The translations under genes and the position numbers were made by a program. Shown here in pieces: positions 43,586-52,281 of a stretch of DNA of 64,000 bases. How positions within the stretch are numbered: position 1 is the first letter of the stretch; the number at the start of each line of letters is the position of its first letter. Source of the stretch: JAHQVI01 sp050330195 (GTDB lineage: Bacteria; Pseudomonadota; Alphaproteobacteria; Rhizobiales; Rhodomicrobiaceae); the NCBI GenBank assembly GCA_050330195.1, contig JBHJOB010000043.1, positions 3,213 to 67,212 of the forward strand, written 5' to 3'. The notes under the pieces were generated by a model. It saw nothing but the letters and a program-made list of their open reading frames with translations. It searched no databases and was not told where the DNA came from.

Positions 43586-44404
43586 TCAGTGCGACATCAG
43601 GACCGTCGTTTTCAGATCGCTCAGGACATGCTGGGTCACGCCGCCAAACACCATTTCCCTGAACCGGGAATGGCCGTAACAGCCCATGACGAGCAGGTCG
43701 CTGCCGCTGCGTGCATGTTCGGCCATCAGGTGCTCGGATTCGCTGCGGTCGGTCGTATTCGAAACGACGCCTTCCGCGTCGACGCCATGTCGCTTCAATG
43801 ACGCGACCAGTTCCTGCGTGGGGTCCTCGGTGCTTTCTTCCGTCGAGTTGACCGACAACACGCGCACCCGGGCCGCCAGTTGAAGCAGCGGCAACGCATC
43901 AAACGTGGCGCGTGCGCTTTCCTTTGACTGGTTCCATGCGATCGTTACCTGCTCTCCCAGCTTGTCGATGCCGGTGTTTTCGGGAACAAGCAGGACGGGA
44001 CGGCCCGTTTCAAGGACCAGCCGGACCGGCATACCGTACCACTGGCCAAGCGGATCGCCCTCGCCGGCGCCACCGGCGATGATCAGGTCGGCTGTGCGCG
44101 CAGCCTCGATGATGTCGCCGAAAGCTTCATTGTCGGCAAGCGCCTTGTGCCGCCATTCATGCTGCATTCCGTGCGCATTCGCCGCCTTTCCGAAAGCAGC
44201 CTCTATGGCTTCGGCCTCCTCGCGCTGACGGTGATTGTGCTGGGCGAGATAGTCGGAAGGGACGCCTCCATAGAGCATGATCCGTACGGAATTATGCGCG
44301 CCGACCAGGGTAGCTCCGCATTTCTCGCCAAGCGAGGCGGCCACGGCGGACAGGAGAGGCGCGGATTTTGCCGACGGAAGATAGGTGAAAATCGTCTTGT
44401 ACAT
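43586..44404 (-). CDS. Universal stress protein, UspA family
   Basis: 272 residues with two Usp-type halves. The second half ends with the ATP-binding motif DLLVMGCYGHSRFREMVFGG (G-2x-G-9x-G type), so nucleotide binding is likely; the first half has a degenerate version (IIAGGAGEGDPLGQWYGM). Double-Usp proteins of this size are common in rhizobia and are cytoplasmic. The role is in stress tolerance; the exact function is unknown. It lies next to the presumed stress-signalling kinases. Confidence 0.92.
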   Translation of the reverse strand: MYKTIFTYLPSAKSAPLLSAVAASLGEKCGATLVGAHNSVRIMLYGGVPSDYLAQHNHRQREEAEAIEAAFGKAANAHGMQHEWRHKALADNEAFGDIIEAARTADLIIAGGAGEGDPLGQWYGMPVRLVLETGRPVLLVPENTGIDKLGEQVTIAWNQSKESARATFDALPLLQLAARVRVLSVNSTEESTEDPTQELVASLKRHGVDAEGVVSNTTDRSESEHLMAEHARSGSDLLVMGCYGHSRFREMVFGGVTQHVLSDLKTTVLMSH

Positions 44405-44723
44405 CGGCGAGGCCTCCGCATCTCGATGGTGGTGCTTCTGATTAGCCGCCCGCGCTTGCCTCTGCCTTGACTGACGTCAATTGCCAAAGCGCAAACCCCG
44501 GCGCGAACGTTTCCAGACAACCGTTTCGGATGTTCTCCGGTTCCGATCAGCCGCCTCCGGCAAGATTGCCACGTCAGGCGAAAGAGCGCCAGACAGATGG
44601 CGCGAGCAGGGCCGTGCGGCTTCAATGGCGTTACGGAAATACATTTTTACTCAAAATCGATTTATTTCACTTTTCATTAATTCAGACCGAGGAAACTTAC
44701 GCAAAGTTCAGGAGTGCGGTTTC
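44405..44723. other. Divergent promoter region, stress protein and peroxidase
   Basis: 319 bases between divergent genes. The part from 44638 to 44695 is AT-rich and probably holds the peroxidase promoter. CAGGAG at 44709-44714 is the peroxidase ribosome site. No hairpin or repeat was recognised. Confidence 0.5.
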
Positions 44724-46901
44724 ATGAGTCAGATTGCGTATCAGTTCGCGCCTTTGCGTGTATTGCGTTCAGTATTTCCCAAGGTCAGCCACGCAGCAAT
44801 CGTGCTTGCCGTTTGCGGCTTCGCCGCCGCCGCCGGACCGGTATCGGCGGGCCCGCACGATCCCGGCCCGCTTTTCGGCGCGCCCGGCGACGGTCCGCCC
44901 TATCTCTCCCGTCTTCATCCGCGTGTCGGCTGGCCGCCCATGCCCGAGAAACGGTCCGAGGTATTCCGGCACAAGCCCTACGCGCCGCATGCGTCCGATT
45001 CCTCGGACTACGAGGATCCGTTGCCGCCGCGCAAGCCGAAGCGCCGTCATTACGAGCGCGAGGATACGCATGTGGCGGAATCCTATGACCGCCCAATTCG
45101 CAGCTATGAAGACGCTCGCAGCTACCGCGAAGACGACCGGTACGAGAAAGATCCCTCCTATGATGACGGCGATGAGCACGGCAAGGGCTTCGGACGGCTG
45201 TTCGAGAGAGCCTCCAATCATGGCCCCGTACCTTCGTTCAAGGCGCTCAGAGCTCTGGGACGCTCCATGGTCGAGGAAGTCGGCGTCGATGATCCCGCTG
45301 GCGACAGCGAAATGCCGGCGGGCTACACGTTCTTCGGCCAGTTCATCGATCACGACGTGACGCTGGAGACAACGACCGATCTCGGGCAGGAAATCCGGGG
45401 TGATTTCGACCTGAAAAATGCGCGGACGCCGGATCTGGATCTCGACAGCGTATATGGCGGCGGCCCCAAGGTTACGCCCCACCTCTTCCAGCTCCCCTAT
45501 ATCCGGGTGGGTCACGTCATCTCCGAACACGGATCGGACGTGCGCCATGATCTGTTCCGCACGAAGGCGTCGTATCATTACGGTCCCGAGGGCGGACGGC
45601 CCATGGCTCTCGTGGGCGATCCGCGCAATGACGAAAACATCATCATCTCGCAGCTCCATGCCGCCTTCGTGGCTTTCCACAACCGCACGGCCGATATTCT
45701 GGTGGAACGCGGTTTCGGGGAGGAGCGTGAGCGCTATTGCCGGCATGACGCTTATTGCGGGACAGCGGAGCTTGCCGACGCTCTGTCAGACAAGCACAAG
45801 GCCAAGATCTTCGAAGCCGCTCAGGATCACACGATCCACTATTATCACCGGCTCATCGTCGAAGACTTCCTGCCACGCGTGATCGGGCCGCAGCACACAG
45901 CCAGCCTCATCAAGCGCGGACGTGATTTCTTCTACCCGGACGGTTTTGACGACACCGGGAGCGGGGCCTCCGACATTCATATTCCGATAGAATTCGCAGC
46001 CGCCGCATTCCGCTACGGACACAGTCAGGTCCGCGACAGCTACATGCTGCGCGACGGGGCGAAGATTGAACTTCTCTCACGTGGCGACCGGAGCGGACCG
46101 CGCACTTTCGAGCCGGTTACGCCGCGTTTTCTCGTCGACTGGAACTTCTTCTTCGATATTGGCGACGAGAAGCCCTACGGCTTCAATCATGCCCGCCTGC
46201 TAGATCCGGGAATGGTTCGCAGCTTGCATAATCTGCACATCTCCGCAGTTGTCGGCATGGGCGAGGTCACATCGTTGCCGGCGCGCAACCTGGCGCGCAG
46301 CAAGGTTTTCCACCTGCCTTCGGGACAGGAAGTTGCCCGGCAGATTCTTCCCGCTCTGGCCGCACGCGGCCTGCTCGGCAAGAGCGCCGACGGAGGCTAC
46401 GACCGCGAGGAATGGCGCGCCTTCCTGCTGCCGCCCGACGAGCGCACCGCCTATTTCCTTGGGGAATCCGATACGCCGCTCTGGTACTACATCCTGCAGG
46501 AAGCCAGCATATTCGGCACGCGGACCAACCTTCACGCCGCCCCTTATGACGGTGAAGGCGACAAACGCTACAGCGGCGATTACGGGCCTCGGCGCCACGG
46601 CAACCGCTACGACCGCGAAGGGCCAAGGAGACGCTACGCCGATCTGCATGGCGGACACGGCGGCTATCCGGGTCCGGACGGCGGACACAGGCTCGGTCCC
46701 GTCGGCGCGACCATCGTCGGCGAAGTCCTGACCGGCCTCGTGGACCATTACCGGGCGACGACCGGCAAGGGGCTCGACTACGAGCCGCTGATCAGGGGCA
46801 GCGAGTCGGTCTTCACAGGGGTGGACAGCAAGAGCGCGGCGGGGCACAGATATCTGATGCGCAATTTCCTGATCGACGCCGGTCTCGTCGATTCTCACTA
46901 G
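44724..46901 (+). CDS. Secreted animal-type haem peroxidase
   Basis: 725 residues from the ATG at 44724 (ribosome site CAGGAG). A signal peptide (VSHAAIVLAVCGFAAAAGPVSA) is followed by a 130-residue low-complexity stretch rich in Tyr, Asp, Arg and Pro, then the peroxidase domain. The distal His lies in FFGQFIDHDVTLETT (about residue 206), LHAAFVAFHNRTADIL follows, and the proximal His is in AAFRYGHSQVRDSY (about 431). The C-terminus has another charged, Gly/Tyr-rich stretch. The family oxidises halides or thiocyanate, or cross-links proteins, using peroxide. A longer in-frame start at 44481 lacks a ribosome site and would hide the signal peptide. Confidence 0.92.
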   Translation: MSQIAYQFAPLRVLRSVFPKVSHAAIVLAVCGFAAAAGPVSAGPHDPGPLFGAPGDGPPYLSRLHPRVGWPPMPEKRSEVFRHKPYAPHASDSSDYEDPLPPRKPKRRHYEREDTHVAESYDRPIRSYEDARSYREDDRYEKDPSYDDGDEHGKGFGRLFERASNHGPVPSFKALRALGRSMVEEVGVDDPAGDSEMPAGYTFFGQFIDHDVTLETTTDLGQEIRGDFDLKNARTPDLDLDSVYGGGPKVTPHLFQLPYIRVGHVISEHGSDVRHDLFRTKASYHYGPEGGRPMALVGDPRNDENIIISQLHAAFVAFHNRTADILVERGFGEERERYCRHDAYCGTAELADALSDKHKAKIFEAAQDHTIHYYHRLIVEDFLPRVIGPQHTASLIKRGRDFFYPDGFDDTGSGASDIHIPIEFAAAAFRYGHSQVRDSYMLRDGAKIELLSRGDRSGPRTFEPVTPRFLVDWNFFFDIGDEKPYGFNHARLLDPGMVRSLHNLHISAVVGMGEVTSLPARNLARSKVFHLPSGQEVARQILPALAARGLLGKSADGGYDREEWRAFLLPPDERTAYFLGESDTPLWYYILQEASIFGTRTNLHAAPYDGEGDKRYSGDYGPRRHGNRYDREGPRRRYADLHGGHGGYPGPDGGHRLGPVGATIVGEVLTGLVDHYRATTGKGLDYEPLIRGSESVFTGVDSKSAAGHRYLMRNFLIDAGLVDSH

Positions 46902-46982
46902 CGAATGCGGTCGCGCCGGCACCAAAGCCGGCGCGTCTTTCCGTTCCGGCAAACCGGCGTCGCCCGACTGAGGAGGCCGCCG

Positions 46983-47909
46983 ATGTCGTACACGATCCAT
47001 TGCCAGCATCGCCACTTTGTCTGGGATAACGCAATCCCTCCGGTGATGACGGTCGCACCCGGCGAAACGGTCAGCTTCGAGATCATGGATGCGTGGGACG
47101 GCCAACTCACCCCGCAGAGCACGGTCGAAGCGATTTCCCGGGGCGATCCTGCCCGCGTCAATCCCGTAACCGGCCCGGTCCGCATCGACGGCGCGATGCC
47201 CGGCGATACGCTGGTCGTCCGGCTCGATGTCTATCGCCCATCCGGCTGGGGCTGGACGGCGAATATTCCCGGCTTCGGGCTGCTGGCGGACGAGTTTCGC
47301 GACCCTGCCCTGCACATCTGGAGCTACGATCCCTCGTGCGGCGCGCCAATGCTGTTCGGTCAGCACGCCAGGGTACCTGTCGCGCCATTCGCAGGAACAG
47401 TCGGCGTCGCCATGGCCGAAGCCGGGCGGCACAGCGTCATCCCGCCTCGCCGCGTCGGGGGAAACATGGATATCCGCGATTTGGTGGCCGGAAGCGTCCT
47501 TTACCTGCCGGTCGAAGTGGACGGAGCGCTGTTCTCCATTGGCGACACCCATGCCGCGCAGGGCGACGGGGAGGTTTGCGGCACGGCGGTTGAAAGTCCG
47601 ATGGAAGCCACGGTCACCTTCGACCTGATCAAAGGCCGGCAGCCCGCATTTCCGCGCATCGAGCGCCCCGTCGCGGCCCGAATGGCCGACGGGCCGGTCG
47701 ATATAACGCTTGGCATCGGTCCGGATCTGCATGAGGCCAGCCGCGACGCCGTTCGCGGGATGATCGACCTGCTCGGCGCACGCGAGGCGCTGTCGCCCGT
47801 CGATGCCTATATGCTGGCAAGCGTTGCAGGCGATCTCAGGATCAGCCAGATTGTGGATGCGCCGAACTGGACAGTCAGCTTTCACATGCCGCGCGGTATA
47901 TTTGCCTGA
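46983..47909 (+). CDS. Acetamidase/formamidase family protein
   Basis: 308 residues, normal for the FmdA/AmdA family. Motifs include GPVRIDGAMPGDTLVVRLD near residue 64, GNMDIRDLVAGSVLYLPVEV near 160 and FSIGDTHAAQGDGEVCGTA (about 184), the metal-binding His/Asp and Glu region. These zinc enzymes hydrolyse formamide, acetamide or other short amides to ammonia and the acid, so the gene fits a nitrogen-scavenging role. GAGG precedes the ATG. It is followed by a VOC protein and an RlaP-like nucleotidyltransferase in a short co-directional run. Confidence 0.92.
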   Translation: MSYTIHCQHRHFVWDNAIPPVMTVAPGETVSFEIMDAWDGQLTPQSTVEAISRGDPARVNPVTGPVRIDGAMPGDTLVVRLDVYRPSGWGWTANIPGFGLLADEFRDPALHIWSYDPSCGAPMLFGQHARVPVAPFAGTVGVAMAEAGRHSVIPPRRVGGNMDIRDLVAGSVLYLPVEVDGALFSIGDTHAAQGDGEVCGTAVESPMEATVTFDLIKGRQPAFPRIERPVAARMADGPVDITLGIGPDLHEASRDAVRGMIDLLGAREALSPVDAYMLASVAGDLRISQIVDAPNWTVSFHMPRGIFA

Positions 47910-47962
47910 TGAACGTCCATGACCGCGCGTTTGCTCGCGGCTTGGCAATAGGGAGAAAGAGA

Positions 47963-48379
47963 ATGAATGACATGCCCAGCATTTTGAATCACGTCTCCAT
48001 CGGAGTGAACGATTTCGACCGCGCCACGGCATTCTACGACAAGGTGCTCGGCAGTATCGGCTGCAGCCGCGTCTTTGAACATCCCGGCGCCGTCGCATAT
48101 GGCAAGGCCTTTCCCGAGTTCTGGGTGCAGAAACCCATAGATGGCCAACCTGCAAGCGTCGGCAATGGCACGCATTTCGCCTTTTTCGCCACGTCGAAGG
48201 ACCAGGTGCACGCATTTTACGACGCCGCCATCGAAGCCGGCGCATCGCCGGACGGACCGCCCGGCCCGCGTCCGGAATATGACGCGCCCTATTATGGCTG
48301 CTTCGTCCGCGACCTCGACGGCCACAAGATCGAGGCAACATTCTGGGACACGCAGGTAGCCGCCGGGACGAACCCATAG
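47963..48379 (+). CDS. VOC (glyoxalase/bleomycin resistance) family protein
   Basis: 138 residues: ILNHVSIGVNDFDRATAFYD at the start and YYGCFVRDLDGHKIEATFWD at the end are the two beta-alpha-beta-beta-beta halves of a single VOC domain. His (LNHVSI) and Glu (KIEATF) metal-binding positions are present. The ATG at 47963 follows GGGAGAAAGAG; the reading frame extends 18 codons further upstream without a ribosome site. Substrate unknown. Confidence 0.9.
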   Translation: MNDMPSILNHVSIGVNDFDRATAFYDKVLGSIGCSRVFEHPGAVAYGKAFPEFWVQKPIDGQPASVGNGTHFAFFATSKDQVHAFYDAAIEAGASPDGPPGPRPEYDAPYYGCFVRDLDGHKIEATFWDTQVAAGTNP

Positions 48380-49204
48380 ATGCGCGCCATTCCCGCCTCG
48401 ATGGATGAAAGCGCCGTAGCCGGCATCGACGCGCGGCTGAGCGGCATCGCGTCGGAACACGCGGTTGCGATCCCGCTTGCCATTGAGAGCGGCAGCCGCG
48501 CATGGGGCTTTCCCTCCCCGGACAGCGATTACGATTGCCGCTTCTTCTTCGTGAGACGCGCCGAGAGCTATCTCTCGCTCTGGCCGCGGCCCGACGTGAT
48601 CGAAACGCCGCTGGAAGGCGATCTGGACGTGAACGGCTGGGATCTGCGCAAGGCTCTGCAATTGCTGGTCAAAGGCAATGCGACCGTGATCGAGTGGCTG
48701 ACATCGCCAATCGTCTATCGGGGCGTTCCCGCGTTCCGAAGCGAATTGCTGGCGCTCGCCCATGACATTGCCGACCGCAATCTGGTCGCTCGCCATTATC
48801 TCCACCTGGGCGAACGGCAAAGACGGGCCTATTTCTCCGACGGCAGGCAGGTGCCGCTGAAAAAGATCTTCTATGCGCTTCGCCCGGCCGCCGCATTACG
48901 CTGGCTGAGGTTGCATCCGGAACAGGCCGTTGCGCCGATGCACTTTCCAACGCTGATGGAGGAATGCGAGCCGCCGCAAGAGGTCGCGTCGATTGTCGAG
49001 GCGCTGATGGCGCGCAAGGCGGTGACGCGCGAGCTGGGCAGCGAGCCGCTGCCAATTGCGGTGACGGCGTTCATTGACGGGGAATTCGCCGGGGCCGGAG
49101 AGGCATTCGCCGGGACTGAAAAAGGCGACGCTCATGAAAAGCGAAGCCGTGCCGATGCATTCTTCCTTGGGGCGCTACGGCTCTATGCGCCGGAACGAGC
49201 ATGA
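48380..49204 (+). CDS. RlaP-like nucleotidyltransferase
   Basis: 274 residues. The N-terminal nucleotidyltransferase motif is LAIESGSRAWGFPSPDSDYD (about residues 34-53), giving the G-S and D-x-D of the polymerase-beta fold. The rest, with WDLRKALQLLVKGNATVIEW and LHLGERQRRAYF, matches the RlaP (RNA-repair-associated polymerase beta) family, also called YcgL. The biochemical role of the family is unsettled. It starts immediately after the VOC stop codon (TAGATG); an ATG at 48401 is an alternative. Confidence 0.87.
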   Translation: MRAIPASMDESAVAGIDARLSGIASEHAVAIPLAIESGSRAWGFPSPDSDYDCRFFFVRRAESYLSLWPRPDVIETPLEGDLDVNGWDLRKALQLLVKGNATVIEWLTSPIVYRGVPAFRSELLALAHDIADRNLVARHYLHLGERQRRAYFSDGRQVPLKKIFYALRPAAALRWLRLHPEQAVAPMHFPTLMEECEPPQEVASIVEALMARKAVTRELGSEPLPIAVTAFIDGEFAGAGEAFAGTEKGDAHEKRSRADAFFLGALRLYAPERA

Positions 49205-49241
49205 GGACAGTGCCGCTTCACTCGGGCGAATGAGCTGCCGC

Positions 49242-49309
49242 TAGAGCGAGATCCGATAAAATGGTGATTGAGATCAAGATCGTTTCCCCGAGAAATGATC
49301 TTGCTTGAG
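49242..49309 (+). repeat. Dispersed palindromic element, copy D (short)
   Basis: Starts TAGAGCGAGATCCGATAAAA and ends with the inverted repeat AAGATCGTTTC / GAAATGATCTT. It lies between the converging ends of the nucleotidyltransferase and sspB genes, where it could serve as a bidirectional hairpin. Confidence 0.82.
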
Positions 49310-49319
49310 GCAACGGCCA

Positions 49320-49895
49320 TCACTTCTTGCGAAAAAGATCCAGCTCGACGACTTCAGCCGTTTGCTTTTCGGGCTGTTCGTCCTGCTCGATGGCCGGTTC
49401 ATCGATCTTCGTCTCCACCGCCTCGACGCCGTCATCGGCTGATGCTGCCGGGCGCGGCAACACGGCGCGGTCACGATCCTGACCTTCGACGCTTGCGGAC
49501 ATCTGGTCCGCCGGAGGCATCTCGGACTTGGTGGCGGAGGCGAACAGATTGGGGCTGAAACCGAAGGAGACGCTGGGATCGACGAAGGTCTTGATCGCCG
49601 AATAGGGCACGACCAGCCGCTCGGGGACGCCGTTGAAAGACAGTTTCACCTCGAAGCGATCATCATAGATCAGCAGATCCCAGAACTGATGCTGAAGGAC
49701 GATCGTCATGTCTTCGGGATATTGCTCTTTCAGGCGCTTGGACACGATGGCGCCCGCAGCCGTCGTATCGAAGGTTATGTAGAAATGGTGTTCGCCCGGC
49801 AAGCCCCGCTTCTGGACTCTCTGCAAGACCGTGCGGATAATGCCCCGCATGGCCTCATTGGCCAAAACATCGTAGCGGATCTGATCCTCGGACAT
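49320..49895 (-). CDS. sspB: SspB, ClpXP adaptor for ssrA-tagged proteins (alpha type)
   Basis: 191 residues. SEDQIRYDVLANEAMRGIIR at the N-terminus and HHFYITFDTTAAGAIVSKRL are typical of alphaproteobacterial SspB, which binds the ssrA tag and delivers stalled proteins to ClpXP. After the folded part (to about residue 125) comes an acidic, flexible tail ending VVELDLFRKK, the usual ClpX-docking C-terminus. The ATG at 49895 is chosen because it begins at the conserved domain; an in-frame start at 49949 is possible. The tmRNA gene lies just upstream on the same strand. Confidence 0.92.
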   Translation of the reverse strand: MSEDQIRYDVLANEAMRGIIRTVLQRVQKRGLPGEHHFYITFDTTAAGAIVSKRLKEQYPEDMTIVLQHQFWDLLIYDDRFEVKLSFNGVPERLVVPYSAIKTFVDPSVSFGFSPNLFASATKSEMPPADQMSASVEGQDRDRAVLPRPAASADDGVEAVETKIDEPAIEQDEQPEKQTAEVVELDLFRKK

Positions 49896-49999
49896 ACGGC
49901 TGATATCGTCTTTTTTGCGGTTAGAGCAAGTTCCGGCAAGTGGGACCATCCATCTTACAGGACTACTGAGCGTAATACCCGAGAGCGACCGTCACCCTC

Positions 50000-50435
50000 G
50001 GGCGGTCAGGTGGAGGACTTCTGTTGCCCGGTGTCCTCCAAACCGCGCCTAACAGCGCTGAACCGCTAGGACTTGAATTAGGCTAACCGCACTGCATTAC
50101 GCAGCGAGGCGTGCCTCAGCATAGTTGTCATTTGCAACTATTTGAACGGCCCGATAACGGCGGAACCATGCCGAGCGAAAACGTACCCTTTACACCCTCG
50201 TCGATCCTAGTTCGCCCCCATCAGAAACGCATCTGTGAGACGATGCGCTTGTGGTGGAGGCGCCGGGTACCGCCCCCGGGTCCGAAAGGTTTATTACGAT
50301 AGTCATTTATCGCCATAGCTGGCGAACCAGCAATCCCAATATATGGGCTCCAAGGCTTAAAAAAAAGACCGAAAGCGTAGGCAGGTGATTTCATCCTCCA
50401 CCGGCTCAACAGCTTATTTTCGGGAACGGGACGCG
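50000..50435 (-). ncRNA. ssrA: tmRNA, two-piece (circularly permuted) alphaproteobacterial type
   Basis: On the minus strand the acceptor piece comes first and ends CGCCTCCACCA at 50252. A 32-base intervening segment (50251-50220) follows, then the coding piece starting GGGGGCG at 50219. The two ends form a seven-base-pair acceptor stem with G-U at the third pair, the alanine identity element. The tag frame (50135-50097) reads ANDNYAEARLAA then TAA. Outer ends (about 50435 and 50000) are approximate. A GC-rich hairpin follows at 49988-50015. Rescues stalled ribosomes and marks their products for ClpXP. Confidence 0.93.
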
Positions 50436-50466
50436 GGACCGGCGGCTCACGCAGGTGACGTTACGG

Positions 50467-50763
50467 CTACCAGCAAACTTCGGCTGTTGCCTTGCATGTA
50501 TATTCATCGAAAATAATCACGTCGAGGAAGAGTTCGCATTCAACTTGCTTCTCTCCCGTTCTGTATTTCTTGATACCCTTCTTGGCCGCCCAATCGGCAA
50601 TATATTTATCCAGAAGCATTTTCGCATCGCGCGCCGGACCTTCTTTCCCGTAATCGTTTACCGAATAGAAAAGCTTGGTACACTCGGCTTTTGCAGCGCC
50701 GGGAAAAGCAAGGATCAGAAAACTCAAAGCAACCGGACGAACCGCGCGGCTCATGACATTCAT
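50467..50763 (-). CDS. Small secreted Cys-containing protein, unknown function
   Basis: 98 residues with signal peptide (RAVRPVALSFLILAFPGAAKA, cleavage before ECTK). The mature part of about 73 residues has four cysteines (ECTK, VECE, YTCK, EVCW) able to form two disulfides and is otherwise mixed alpha/beta. The ATG at 50763 is preceded by GGAG. No family recognised. It lies 40 bases downstream of the MFS gene and 30 bases before the tmRNA region. Confidence 0.65.
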   Translation of the reverse strand: MNVMSRAVRPVALSFLILAFPGAAKAECTKLFYSVNDYGKEGPARDAKMLLDKYIADWAAKKGIKKYRTGEKQVECELFLDVIIFDEYTCKATAEVCW

Positions 50764-50803
50764 CGTCAACTCCATGATATAATCCAGACAGACATTGGCA
50801 GTA

Positions 50804-52198
50804 TTACAGACTGTTGGTCCTGACAAATCCCAGGATCACCAGTCCCGACAAGAGGAAGAGCAGTATCACGGACATCGCAATCTGCAGACTGCCCGTCGTG
50901 TCGGCAAGGATGCCGATGATCAGGGGCGCCGCGAATGCCGTGACCTTGCCGGAGAAAGCGAAAAAGCCGAAAAACTCGCTCATATGTTCGGGCGGAGCCA
51001 TGCGTGCGAGCAGGCTGCGGCTCGCCGATTGCAGCGGCCCCGAGGAAAGCCCGATCAAAATTGCGAAAGCGATGTAGACGAGTTCGCCGGTCGACGTGAA
51101 AGGCGCTGCATCGGCCGCGCGCGGGGCGACTTCGAGGAAGAACAGGACATGCCGTGAGTCGATGGAGATCACGCCCCCCGCGCCGCAGATCAGCAGCAGC
51201 AACGCGCCGACCAGCACCCTTTTTGAGCCGAGCCGGTCGTCGAGAAAGCCGCCCGCCGCCGCGCCAATCCCGGCCGCGATGCTGAGAATGATGCCGAAAT
51301 AGCCGATGACGATAGTCGGCCAGTCGAATACGGCCTTGGCGTAGATCCCGCCGAAGGTGAAGATTGCCAGCAGTCCGTCGATGAACAGCATTCGCGCGGC
51401 AAAGAAAAGCGCCAGATCGCGATAGCGGCCGATATGGCGAAGCGTTCTTGCGATGGAGGCGAAGGCCGACCGGATCGTCGCCCGCTCCGCGCCAGGCCGG
51501 GGCGGCGCATCCGGCGTGAACAGAAAGAAGGGAATGACGAAGACGACGAACCAGAGCGCCGAGAACGGCCCGACGAAACGATCCGCCTCATGGCTCGCCA
51601 CATCGAAGGAGATGAGCGGCGCCAGCCCGAGAACCGTCTGCCCGCTGCCCCCATCGATCAGAATGAACGCCGCCATGATGATCAGCGAGATCAGGCCGCC
51701 CGCATAGCCGAGCGCCCAGCCGCCGCCGCTGACACGGCCGAGCAGGCGCGACGGCACGAGACGGGGCATGAGCGAATTGTTTAGGACCGCGCTGAATTCG
51801 GCGGCGACGGTCGCAACGATCAGCCCCAGAACGACGATCCAGAGATTGCCGCTTGCGCCCGGCACGGCGTACCAAAGCGCCAGTTGCCCGAGCACGAAGC
51901 CGATTGACAGCCAGCCGATGAGCTGCTTCAGCCGCCCCCTGCGATCCGCGATCGCGCCGAGGACCGGGCTGCCCAGCGCAACCAGAATTGACGCCGCGGC
52001 CATGGTATAGCCCCAGATGGCCCCGCCCTGTGCGGCATCGCCGATGAAGACGGCGGCGAAATAGGGAGCGAACAGAAAGGTGGTCACGAGCGTGTAGAAA
52101 GGCTGCGCCGCCCAGTCGAACAGCATCCATGAGCCGATCGCGAGCGGGCCCGCCGAAGGCTGCTCCGCCGTCTGACGGTCATAAGTCGCAGATGTCAT
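50804..52198 (-). CDS. MFS transporter, UMF1/Atg22-like
   Basis: 464 residues with 12 predicted membrane segments. The start SWMLFDWAAQPFYTLVTTFL is the hallmark of the UMF1/Atg22 branch, GAIADRRGRLKQLIGW is the MFS loop 2-3 motif, and LLARMAPPEHMSEFFGFFAF lies in the second half. Fungal Atg22 exports amino acids from the vacuole; bacterial substrates are unknown. Probably an independent transcription unit with the small secreted protein behind it. Confidence 0.9.
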   Translation of the reverse strand: MTSATYDRQTAEQPSAGPLAIGSWMLFDWAAQPFYTLVTTFLFAPYFAAVFIGDAAQGGAIWGYTMAAASILVALGSPVLGAIADRRGRLKQLIGWLSIGFVLGQLALWYAVPGASGNLWIVVLGLIVATVAAEFSAVLNNSLMPRLVPSRLLGRVSGGGWALGYAGGLISLIIMAAFILIDGGSGQTVLGLAPLISFDVASHEADRFVGPFSALWFVVFVIPFFLFTPDAPPRPGAERATIRSAFASIARTLRHIGRYRDLALFFAARMLFIDGLLAIFTFGGIYAKAVFDWPTIVIGYFGIILSIAAGIGAAAGGFLDDRLGSKRVLVGALLLLICGAGGVISIDSRHVLFFLEVAPRAADAAPFTSTGELVYIAFAILIGLSSGPLQSASRSLLARMAPPEHMSEFFGFFAFSGKVTAFAAPLIIGILADTTGSLQIAMSVILLFLLSGLVILGFVRTNSL

Positions 52199-52281
52199 CG
52201 CGCGAACGCTCCCCCGTACCAGCCAGATTTCTCATAGCCCAAAACCGGCACAGGTTACAACGCGGCTTTCACGGATAAGAG

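Noticed and set aside
46200..48503. 767-codon minus-strand frame opposite the peroxidase, acetamidase and VOC genes
   Set aside because: Spans three genes with good motifs on the other strand and has no domain itself.
50000..50435. Coding frame in the tmRNA region (for example 50111-50302 plus)
   Set aside because: Sequence is explained by tmRNA: acceptor stem with CCA, tag frame and terminal pairing on the minus strand.
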